Source: Saprospiraceae bacterium (GTDB taxonomy: Bacteria; Bacteroidota; Bacteroidia; Chitinophagales; Saprospiraceae). Taken from it: DNA of 64,000 nt. Below the pieces are notes generated by a model. It searched no databases and had not been told where the DNA came from. It worked only from the letters and a program-made list of their open reading frames with translations. The stretch is taken from assembly GCA_958295895.1 (NCBI GenBank), contig CATQHI010000001.1, positions 62,001-126,000 on the forward strand, in the 5' to 3' direction. Below, piece after piece: positions 31,900 to 39,404 of the stretch (position 1 is its first letter; the number at the start of each line of letters is the position of its first letter). A program made the position numbers and the translations under genes.

Positions 31900-34200
31900 T
31901 TATTCTTTGATCAGTTTAATAGTTTTTCCCTGCGCGGTGCGCAGTACATACACTCCGTTCGGCTTATCCGACAAGTCGATCATCCGTTCTTCCGGGTTAA
32001 ACTCCCTCACGACTCGACCTGACAAATCCATTACGCGCAACTTCGTTTTCGAGGTTGCCCCCAATCGGATATAAAATATCCCTTCACCTGGGTTTGGATA
32101 TACGATTATCTCCTCTGTCTCTGAAAGGCCTTCGCTTGCTTGCCTGGACGTAAAGTTAGCAGTAGCTACACTAGCATTGGCCAAGTCATTGCTACAGCCA
32201 TATACCCGCACTTCCCGCAACGATGTCCAGTTATAGACCGAGCAATTGCTACCGCTACAGCCCGTAAACGTGAAGCGCACATACCGCGCATCCCTAGCCG
32301 CAAAGTTGGCTCTGAGCAATGCGGTGTTGCCTGCCGTATTGCCCATTTCATCTACCGCCGTACTATAGCTACTATTTGCTGTGCTCTTAGTTTCTATTTT
32401 GTACTGATACCCGCGGTTTCGGTAAGGCACAATCTCTATCTTATCTACAGACTGTACGCTGCCTAAATCTACTTCTACCCAGTTACCAAAGCCTCGCACC
32501 GACCAGCGGTTGGCATCCGTATTATCAGTGCCATCCACCACCCTGCTGGCCGGGTTGCCATTCTGAGCACCGGAAGCGCTGACTGACTGGCCCAAGGCTA
32601 GGTTACCCGTAGCCGTACAGCTGTCTCCCATGTACTCATAGGCACCAATATCGGGAGCACTGCCTTCAAAAGGTAAACCTACATTGACGCCCTTATCCAC
32701 CACAAAGCTGCTGGCACTGGCCGGACGGTAGTAAGGGAATGGCTTCTCTCCGGATAAAAACAACCCAGGGTCTTGGCCAGTAAAATTGCCAGCAGGTACC
32801 TCATCGGTGGTGTTGAGCACCAAGTTATTCTCAAAATCAACCTCTATGTCGGTACAGCTTGGGCAGCCCACGCCGCCCCCCAAGGCACGTGGCTGTGATT
32901 CGGCTGCAACAAAGATATTGTTTTTCACTTCCCAGCCTTTGGCGTTGTCGTAGACATCAAGCATAGCAGCGGCTCGTTCTTCGGCATCGGCAAAATATAC
33001 CGTGTTGTTGTAAACTTTCACGCTATCAAGCCGTCCATCGGTTTTCCAGATAAAAGAGCGGTCTACATTACGGGCTACGTTGTTATAAATCCAGATAGGC
33101 CCATCAGTACTACCGCCAAACTGTGTATATATTCTTCCATCAATGCCTTTGACATTAAAGAAGTTATCCGTTAACAGTAGGTGGTTGCGCGGACCCTCAA
33201 TAGCATAGGGCGTGGTGATGTAGTTGTCATGGATCCAAAAGGAATAAGGAAAGCCCCGGGTGTTCGGATCATCTTCTGGTAACCTTGTTTCTCGGGAAAA
33301 AGGAATAGAGATAGCAGCGTCGAACTTACAGTTATAAATTTCCACCCCATATTCTTTTTCGAAGGGAATCTCAATGTCAAAGCCCTGGCCATCCTCCATA
33401 AATGAGCAGTTATATATCTTCACATTCTCATGACCGCCGCCTTTGTAGCCTGCCCCTTCTATGCCGCGTATGCTTGGGTCCGGGTTGAGGTTGTTGATAA
33501 AGGTGATGTCATGAAAGACGGCATCCTCTATGAAAGCAGTATAGATATCTCCTGGAAAGAAAGGGTCGCCCGTAGTGTTCACGTTGATCAGCTCACAGTC
33601 TCTTACCTCCACGCCAGTATCAAAAGCCAGTCGCATGGCTGTCCATCTAAAGTCTTCGATGTGCAGGTTGAAGAGAGCCAGGTCGTAAACATCTCTCATG
33701 TAAATGGCGCCGTCTAACAGATGATTGGGCGAAGAACGCAAGTCAATGTCCCTGATAGTAATATCACGTCCAAGCTCAAAACTACCCGGGGTGATTTCGA
33801 AGGGGGTGGCTGCGATGATATAATTGGTATAGTTGAACTCACTTGGTGTGCCTGTAATCACCCAGTCTGCGGATGCCACTACCTGCGTAGCATCAGAACC
33901 GGACATCCCACTACCAACAATGCTGATGCCATTTTTTGGATAAGATGTGTGTGTTTCTATGAAGGTGCCTGCGCCTAGCTTAATCTGGTTGTCGCCAGCC
34001 GGTACTCTTTCACAAGCGTAGGCCAGGCTTTTCCAGGCGGTGGCTGCCGTCAAGCCATCCCTGTTTTCTGAATCTACGCCCGACACAGTCACAAAATAAA
34101 CGGTCTGTTGCTCCTGCAGTGGTGCACTATACAGTGCCTGAGACCCAATATTTGATAGCATCAGACATGCCATCAATATCACCTTGGTAATGTTGATCAT
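31900..34200 (-). CDS. T9SS-secreted beta-helix protein with F5/8-type domain
   Basis: 766 residues. Signal peptide (MINITKVILMACLMLSNIGS), then a right-handed parallel beta-helix region (about 30-530) with repeated short strands and turns (VRDCELINVNTTGDPF, IYNNVARNVDRS, GWEVKNNIFVA). A discoidin/F5/8 type C-like domain follows (about 535-670; NLALGQSVSASG, GNWVEVDLGSVQSVDKIEIV, YVRFTFTGCSG). The end is a T9SS type A sorting domain (VYPNPGEGIFYIRLG, then GVYVLRTAQGKTIKLIKE). Secreted to the surface or medium; a polysaccharide-lyase or glycan-binding role is likely, but the active site cannot be assigned. Lower GC than the chromosome and inside the direct-repeat island. Confidence 0.85.
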   Translation of the reverse strand: MINITKVILMACLMLSNIGSQALYSAPLQEQQTVYFVTVSGVDSENRDGLTAATAWKSLAYACERVPAGDNQIKLGAGTFIETHTSYPKNGISIVGSGMSGSDATQVVASADWVITGTPSEFNYTNYIIAATPFEITPGSFELGRDITIRDIDLRSSPNHLLDGAIYMRDVYDLALFNLHIEDFRWTAMRLAFDTGVEVRDCELINVNTTGDPFFPGDIYTAFIEDAVFHDITFINNLNPDPSIRGIEGAGYKGGGHENVKIYNCSFMEDGQGFDIEIPFEKEYGVEIYNCKFDAAISIPFSRETRLPEDDPNTRGFPYSFWIHDNYITTPYAIEGPRNHLLLTDNFFNVKGIDGRIYTQFGGSTDGPIWIYNNVARNVDRSFIWKTDGRLDSVKVYNNTVYFADAEERAAAMLDVYDNAKGWEVKNNIFVAAESQPRALGGGVGCPSCTDIEVDFENNLVLNTTDEVPAGNFTGQDPGLFLSGEKPFPYYRPASASSFVVDKGVNVGLPFEGSAPDIGAYEYMGDSCTATGNLALGQSVSASGAQNGNPASRVVDGTDNTDANRWSVRGFGNWVEVDLGSVQSVDKIEIVPYRNRGYQYKIETKSTANSSYSTAVDEMGNTAGNTALLRANFAARDARYVRFTFTGCSGSNCSVYNWTSLREVRVYGCSNDLANASVATANFTSRQASEGLSETEEIIVYPNPGEGIFYIRLGATSKTKLRVMDLSGRVVREFNPEERMIDLSDKPNGVYVLRTAQGKTIKLIKE

Positions 34201-34328
34201 AGTGCATTTTTTATGTTATAACCTTAAGAATAGGGTTAGAAATATGAAACAGCCGAAACAGCGTTAACTGCTTCACTTGCATCCATAGTAAATTAGAGAA
34301 TAGCATTAAAAAACGAAGCCTCCTCAAT

Positions 34329-37259
34329 TTATTGAATCACAATACGCTGTTGCATCTGAGGATGATCACCATCGCTTATGTTGATAACATAGACACCTGA
34401 GTGCAGGTGACTGATGTCCAGTGATGCCTTCCCTTTTAAATGATTGAGCTGCATCACCTTCCTGCCACTCATGTCATACAACGCTACCGCATACTCCTCA
34501 CTGCCCTGCACAATCAACTGCTCAGAAGCCGGGTTGGGATACACCTGGAACGGCACCTCAGAGGGGGTAAACTCTAAGTCTCCGCCTGGAACCTGGACGT
34601 TGCTTCTAGCCACAGCGGAAGTACCACAGCCTACCGTACCAAAGTCAAATTTGCCGTTGGCGTAGAGCTTGGACTTATTGGCCAGACAACAGCCTGAGGT
34701 TTTAACCGCAGCGGTCTCGGTCTGGTAGGTAGTCCCGCATACCCTGATGTAGTCCACTTCCAGATTCTTGTCCGCACAGTCTCCCCTAGGGTTGTTATTG
34801 GTAAAATGCACGCTGATCGCTCCTGAGCCGGTGAAGCCACTATACGTATAGTTCGTGAAGGTAGTGGCTACGTTCTGCCAGCCTTTTACCTTTACGCCAT
34901 CTACCCGCAACTCCATGTCTTCGGTGCCACAATCTCCCTTGGCTCGTATCACGATGTTGCCAAAGCTACCAAAGTCAATGTAACCGTTGCAGTACATATT
35001 CTGCGTCAGAGTGCCCGTACCACAGCCCGCTGAGGTCCAGGAAGCCGTGTTCACGGTCCGCGCTTCGGCTTCTTTCTGCTGACTGCCTACCCGCAGCCAG
35101 TCCAGCACCACGTCCCTGCCGCCTGCATCGTTGACAAAGGCTACCTTGAAGTTGCCCGTAGGGTTATCCACCTGCATTGTGTATTCTGCAAAGGAGGTGC
35201 TCAGCGTGATGACTTCTCCCACACGTACATCATTGTAGCGCACTTCTATCTTCTCGCTACCACTGGTACCCCGTGCTCGTACGGTCACGTTGCCCGTGGG
35301 GGGGGGAGGAGAGGTAGTCAGGTTGTTTCCGGTGCGGTACAGCCCCACGATATGGTTGCCCTGGGAAGTTACAAAAGCGGTACTGTCGCCGTTCTGTATT
35401 TCTATAGCGGTAATATTGCGCGTGCGCCCACCACAGCAATCGTACTGCCAGTAAGCTGCTGACAGCGAGGCATTGTCTACTTTAAAGTAAGGCGGTAGGC
35501 CGGTGTAGCTGATTTGATCTCTGAAAAAGCCACCCAGTAATTCTACACAAGCCCCCTCCGAAATATCAATATGCGTGGCAATGCCCTCGGTCTTCATGCC
35601 AAGCAGCCACCCCGTACCGCCTGTCTGCTGGTAGTACACCAGATCAGTATCTTCTCCGGCAGGGTTGTTCTCGATATTATAGTGGCGAGCCCACACCTGC
35701 ATCGGATAGTCCAGGTCCACGTTCAGGTGCGTATCCTCTAGGTAGAGTTTGCCCCCGGAAGCCTGAGCGGTATTGGTAATTGTATTGTTTCGGTCGGGTC
35801 GACACGATTTCAGAAAAACCGGTTGATTCGTATTTACCTCAAAAGCCTGGTACTTAAAATTGGGGTATTGACTAGTTCCCAAAAACTCGATAGAGAGGGG
35901 CTGTTGGTTTTCCAGGCGGAAAAGAGGAATAGTACCGTCCTGGAAGCTTTGCTGAGGACCGTACACTCCCGCACCCATGCCGACAATCCTCCTGACGTTG
36001 CCTCTCACAATGATGGTAGCAGAGATGTTGTAGCTTGCCCCGTACTGGAAGTAAATGGTACGGGCACCGGAATCAATGGCCTTTTGGATGTTCTCCGTGT
36101 CATCGTCAGCGGATGCATCTACCAATACCCAGTTCTCAAGCGGTTCGTACAGCGTCGGTGGGGCATCCTCGATGGGTAGACCAAGATGGGAAACGGGTAG
36201 CTCCGTGGAACGCACATTTATCTCTCCAGTGATGTACGCATCAATGCTAGCGCCGCCCACAACAGTACCTTGGTCAGTCAATACGCTTTGGTAGCCGGAA
36301 GCCTGTAGATCGCGCAGGACGACTGTTCCTTCGCCCGTATTGACGATCGCACTGGAATTGGCGGCCCCGCCCACGAAGTTGCCCTCGATCAGTACCAACT
36401 GCGCCAGTACGCCATCTCCGTTCCGCACGACCGGCACGGCGTTGTTGCTGCTCAGGTTGTGAATAGAAACCGGAAGGTTGTTTTGTAAGCCTACCTGCTG
36501 CTGGTTGTTGAGCGCGATATTCTCAAAGGTAGCGTGTGAGGGCAGACCGGGAGTAAGGATGCCGGTGTTAAAACCATCGATGGTCACGTTCTTGATCAGC
36601 CCGGGGCCGAACTCGGTTTCGGCCATGTCTAGGCCGATGAACCCGGCGTGGTTGGCATCACTAGAGCGGATAGTTACCTCGCGCACCGCTCCCAGATTGT
36701 GGTTGCTGTAGCGGATACCAATGGCTCCCGGATTGCCACGGCCTACGTCTACGGTCAAGTTTTGAATGTAGTTGGCAAAGGAGGAGTTGTTATCACCGTC
36801 GGAGGGCGAGCATTCCAAACCGGTAAATCGGCAGCGAAGCACCGGCTTGGGTTGCGCTGGGTCCTGGTAACCCGGGCAGTTGTCTTTGAGTTTGATGATG
36901 GTGTTGGCTTCACTTTGCCCCTGAAAGGTGACCCAGCGCATCCAGAACACCTCGTCGCTTACCAGGTAAGTACCGTCGGGGACGTACAAAAACCGATAGT
37001 TGTTTGCCCTTCCCCCGCAGAAGGTATAATTCTCGTCGATGGCTCGCTGAAAGGCTTCGGTATCGTCGGTGACGCCGTCGCCCACGGCTCCGTAGTCTTT
37101 CACGTTGAGCTGACCGGCATCCGTCGGAAAATCAATCCGCTGAGCGAAGGTATCGGCGGGACGCGCAAGTAGGATTGCCAAGAGTAGCAACCCAAATGAA
37201 TACCGGGTGATTGCCGGGTTCAGGGAAAACATCGAGTAAGAACGGTTCACTTTTCTCAT
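34329..37259 (-). CDS. T9SS-secreted pectate-lyase-3/GH55-like protein with two CBM-like domains
   Basis: 976 residues from the ATG at 37259 (MRKVNRSYSMFSLNP); earlier in-frame ATGs up to 37313 and a later one at 37232 are possible. After the signal peptide (LLLLAILLARPADTFAQ), NVKDYGAVGDGVTDDTEAF opens a Pectate_lyase_3 beta-helix of the type found in GH55 exo-beta-1,3-glucanases and polygalacturonase-like enzymes; a second NIQKAIDSGARTIYF copy begins around residue 385, giving the two-helix layout of GH55. Two repeated beta-sandwich modules follow (NVTVRARGTSGSEKIEVRYN and NIVIRAKGDCGTEDMELRVD), like xylan-binding CBM36/60-type modules. A T9SS domain ends the protein. With the adjacent GH16 a beta-glucan role is plausible. 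Confidence 0.83.
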   Translation of the reverse strand: MRKVNRSYSMFSLNPAITRYSFGLLLLAILLARPADTFAQRIDFPTDAGQLNVKDYGAVGDGVTDDTEAFQRAIDENYTFCGGRANNYRFLYVPDGTYLVSDEVFWMRWVTFQGQSEANTIIKLKDNCPGYQDPAQPKPVLRCRFTGLECSPSDGDNNSSFANYIQNLTVDVGRGNPGAIGIRYSNHNLGAVREVTIRSSDANHAGFIGLDMAETEFGPGLIKNVTIDGFNTGILTPGLPSHATFENIALNNQQQVGLQNNLPVSIHNLSSNNAVPVVRNGDGVLAQLVLIEGNFVGGAANSSAIVNTGEGTVVLRDLQASGYQSVLTDQGTVVGGASIDAYITGEINVRSTELPVSHLGLPIEDAPPTLYEPLENWVLVDASADDDTENIQKAIDSGARTIYFQYGASYNISATIIVRGNVRRIVGMGAGVYGPQQSFQDGTIPLFRLENQQPLSIEFLGTSQYPNFKYQAFEVNTNQPVFLKSCRPDRNNTITNTAQASGGKLYLEDTHLNVDLDYPMQVWARHYNIENNPAGEDTDLVYYQQTGGTGWLLGMKTEGIATHIDISEGACVELLGGFFRDQISYTGLPPYFKVDNASLSAAYWQYDCCGGRTRNITAIEIQNGDSTAFVTSQGNHIVGLYRTGNNLTTSPPPPTGNVTVRARGTSGSEKIEVRYNDVRVGEVITLSTSFAEYTMQVDNPTGNFKVAFVNDAGGRDVVLDWLRVGSQQKEAEARTVNTASWTSAGCGTGTLTQNMYCNGYIDFGSFGNIVIRAKGDCGTEDMELRVDGVKVKGWQNVATTFTNYTYSGFTGSGAISVHFTNNNPRGDCADKNLEVDYIRVCGTTYQTETAAVKTSGCCLANKSKLYANGKFDFGTVGCGTSAVARSNVQVPGGDLEFTPSEVPFQVYPNPASEQLIVQGSEEYAVALYDMSGRKVMQLNHLKGKASLDISHLHSGVYVINISDGDHPQMQQRIVIQ

Positions 37260-37378
37260 AGCAAGATTAATTGGATGAAGTATGAACCGGGGAATAGTAT
37301 GATTGAACATCAATTTTACGGTTTAGTTCATGCTATTTCGCATCTTGTAGCTTCATCGAGTACGTGCTCGTGCCGCAT

Positions 37379-37406
37379 CAAGATACGCTACCGCAGGAAC
37401 CGCACC
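37379..37406. repeat. 28-bp direct repeat, right copy, at the GH16 gene end
   Basis: Identical to 31706-31733 in the same orientation. It includes the last five codons and stop of the GH16 gene (VRFLR, stop codon 37388-37390) and nine bases beyond the stop. Confidence 0.85.
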
Positions 37407-39205
37407 GTGGCTGACTGATTACCCACCTGCACTCGCGCCAGGTAGACGCCCGGCGCTAGATCGGCCACCGGTAGCCGGAGGGTTTGCGTACTGCCCGACC
37501 GGCCCGTAAAGCTAGCCGTGCGCAGCAGCCGGCCCTCCGCCGTGAAGAGCGAGACCGACAGCGGACCGGTATAATCCAGGGCGGCACGAAGCTGTAGCTG
37601 GTCGGTGGCGGGATTGGGAGAGGCGGTAAGCCCGAAGTCGGCGGTACGCGGCGTGAAAATGCCGGTACTACCCTCTGCGTAGACATCCAGGTTATCGAAG
37701 CGGTAGGTATCGCCGGTGTTGCTGTTGGGGGCAAAGAGGAGGATGAGGCGCGTGACGCCCGCGTCATCGGCGTTCGGGTCGGGCCGGTCGAGTAGGGGTA
37801 GGTAGAGCCGCTGCCAGCCGTTCTGTACGGTAGTGGTGGCCTGGTAGCGGCTGTGGCGGCCGGTGGGGTAGTTTTCGCCGGAGGCGTTGCCGGTCTCTAA
37901 TTGCAGCAGGACCTCGGTGCCAACGGGGGCCGTGGTATACACATCGATGTAGAAGCGCTGCTCGCCGGTGACGAACAGGTTTGCATCGGTGATGGAGCTG
38001 ACGTCGTAGATCAGCACGTCATACTGGGAGCCGGCCGCGCGTACGTACTCGCCCACCTGGGTAGCACCCACCAGGCTGTCGGGGGCGGGATTAGCCTGCT
38101 CGGTAAGGGTGCCGGTGGCGAAGTTGAAGGTAAGCTCGGCCTCGTCGTCGAAGTTCTCCAGGCTGCGTAGGTAGGTGTAGGCCGCTGCAACGGTCACGTC
38201 GAGGGCTAGGGTATCGGTGCCGCAGTCCAGGGTGGTTACCGCGCTAATCGCTCCGCCAGTGCTGCCGGCCCAGTCGACGGTAAGGGTGGGGGTACCCTGT
38301 CCGGACACGATGGTCGCACCCGCGGGCACCGACCAGGTGACGGGGGTAGTTTCGGCCAGGTTACCCAGGGTATACTCCACGCCGCTGGCCGCATTTTCTA
38401 CGCTACGCTCCCCGCTGATATAGGGCCGGTTGCCACCGTACACCCGCACGTAGTCCACCTCCATGGTGGCCGGAAAGATGGCATCGTCGACCGCCCCGCC
38501 GAGGTTACCCCCGATGGCTACGTTGAGGATGAAGAAGAAGTCCTGGTCGAAGGGCCAGCGCTGTCCGTTCAGGTCGGCGGGCGTCTGGGTACCGTAGAGG
38601 ATGCCGTCGTAGAACCAACGAATCTCGCCCTCTTCCCACTCCACGGCGAACTCGTGAAAGTCATCGGCTACCGGCTCCTCCGTTTCGATGCGGCTGGTGT
38701 TATACTGGTTATTGGGAGCGGGCTGTCCGTAGTGGATGGTGCCCAGCACCTCGTTGGGCGCGCGGCCTACGTACTCCATGATGTCAATCTCGCCACTTTG
38801 CGGCCAGGTCCCGTACACCTCATCGGTCGAGAGCATCCAGAAGGCCGGCCACGTGCCCTGTCCACCGGGCACCTTGATGCGGGCCTCCATACGTCCGTAG
38901 GTAAAGTCCTGCTTATCGCGGCTGATCAGGCGACTGGAGGTATAGGAGCGGCCGTCCACCTCCTCACGCCGGGCGGTAATCTTGAGGGTACCGTCGCTTA
39001 CGGTGGTGTTTTCCTCGCGGTAGGTCTGCAGCTCGTTGTTACCCCAGCCGCAGAGGTTGCGGTCGCAGCCATCGCCGAGCTCGTAGCTCCAGTTGTCGAG
39101 GTTGAGACTTTCGCCGTCGAACTCATCGGACCAGACCAGCGTGGGGCACTGGGCGGGGAGAGTAGCGGAGAGAAGAAATAAGAATAGTGGGTAGAGTTGT
39201 TGCAT
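37388..39205 (-). CDS. GH16 beta-glucanase/laminarinase with CBM-like region and T9SS domain
   Basis: 605 residues. Signal peptide (MQQLYPLFLFLLSATLPAQ), then a GH16 domain (about 22-260): LVWSDEFDGESLNLDNW, GWGNNELQTY, and the catalytic SGEIDIMEYVG with nucleophile E139, D141 and acid/base E144 (ExDxxE). This fits laminarinase-type endo-beta-1,3-glucanases. A PKD-like linker (about 265-345; VTWSVPAGATIVSGQGTPTL) and a jelly-roll carbohydrate-binding region (about 350-520; YDVLIYDVSSITDANLFV) follow. The end is a T9SS sorting domain (LTASPNPATDQLQL, ATVRFLR). Secreted; probably cuts algal or fungal beta-glucan. Its last codons form the right copy of the 28-bp direct repeat. Confidence 0.92.
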   Translation of the reverse strand: MQQLYPLFLFLLSATLPAQCPTLVWSDEFDGESLNLDNWSYELGDGCDRNLCGWGNNELQTYREENTTVSDGTLKITARREEVDGRSYTSSRLISRDKQDFTYGRMEARIKVPGGQGTWPAFWMLSTDEVYGTWPQSGEIDIMEYVGRAPNEVLGTIHYGQPAPNNQYNTSRIETEEPVADDFHEFAVEWEEGEIRWFYDGILYGTQTPADLNGQRWPFDQDFFFILNVAIGGNLGGAVDDAIFPATMEVDYVRVYGGNRPYISGERSVENAASGVEYTLGNLAETTPVTWSVPAGATIVSGQGTPTLTVDWAGSTGGAISAVTTLDCGTDTLALDVTVAAAYTYLRSLENFDDEAELTFNFATGTLTEQANPAPDSLVGATQVGEYVRAAGSQYDVLIYDVSSITDANLFVTGEQRFYIDVYTTAPVGTEVLLQLETGNASGENYPTGRHSRYQATTTVQNGWQRLYLPLLDRPDPNADDAGVTRLILLFAPNSNTGDTYRFDNLDVYAEGSTGIFTPRTADFGLTASPNPATDQLQLRAALDYTGPLSVSLFTAEGRLLRTASFTGRSGSTQTLRLPVADLAPGVYLARVQVGNQSATVRFLR

Positions 39206-39213
39206 GATCGATA

Positions 39214-39237
39214 CGTATAATGCTGCCTCCGGCAGCG
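39214..39237 (+). repeat. Lone REP-like hairpin upstream of GH16
   Basis: TGCTGCCTCCGGCAGCG with the ATAA-lead, the same core as the four-copy cluster at 6959-7075, lying 9 bases upstream of the GH16 ATG on the opposite reading. A degenerate GC-rich hairpin follows (39242-39264). The gap 39206-39404 holds no gene. Confidence 0.6.
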
Positions 39238-39404
39238 ATGTGCCGCGCGGGCTACGGCCGCGCTGGATAAGTAGTAAAGCCGAAAATAGACCCCCGGTTC
39301 CAAACTACCCAAATAATTCAACCGTCCGCCCCCCAACACACCGCCACATCCCCCCAAACTTAAGCTTTCCACCAACGTAATTTGTACCAGTCCCATTTCC
39401 ATCC

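Larger units (their letters stand above)
31706..37406. other. Candidate genomic island between 28-bp direct repeats
   Basis: The interval is bounded by identical 28-bp direct repeats whose right copy is the 3' end of the GH16 gene, the arrangement expected for insertion at a gene end that regenerates the gene. Inside are two T9SS beta-helix proteins of lower GC (I count 27 of 60 at 33001-33060 and 26 of 60 at 34381-34440, against 39 of 60 at 38401-38460 outside). No integrase, transposase or tRNA gene is present, so the mechanism is unclear and homologous duplication of the sorting-domain end is an alternative. A lone TATCTTTG (31823-31830, plus strand) between the repeat and the first gene has no downstream plus-strand gene. 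Confidence 0.4.

Noticed and set aside
31706-37406. A classical integrative element or transposon.
   Set aside because: No integrase, transposase or terminal inverted repeats are visible; only the direct repeats and composition suggest movement, so it is kept as a candidate island.
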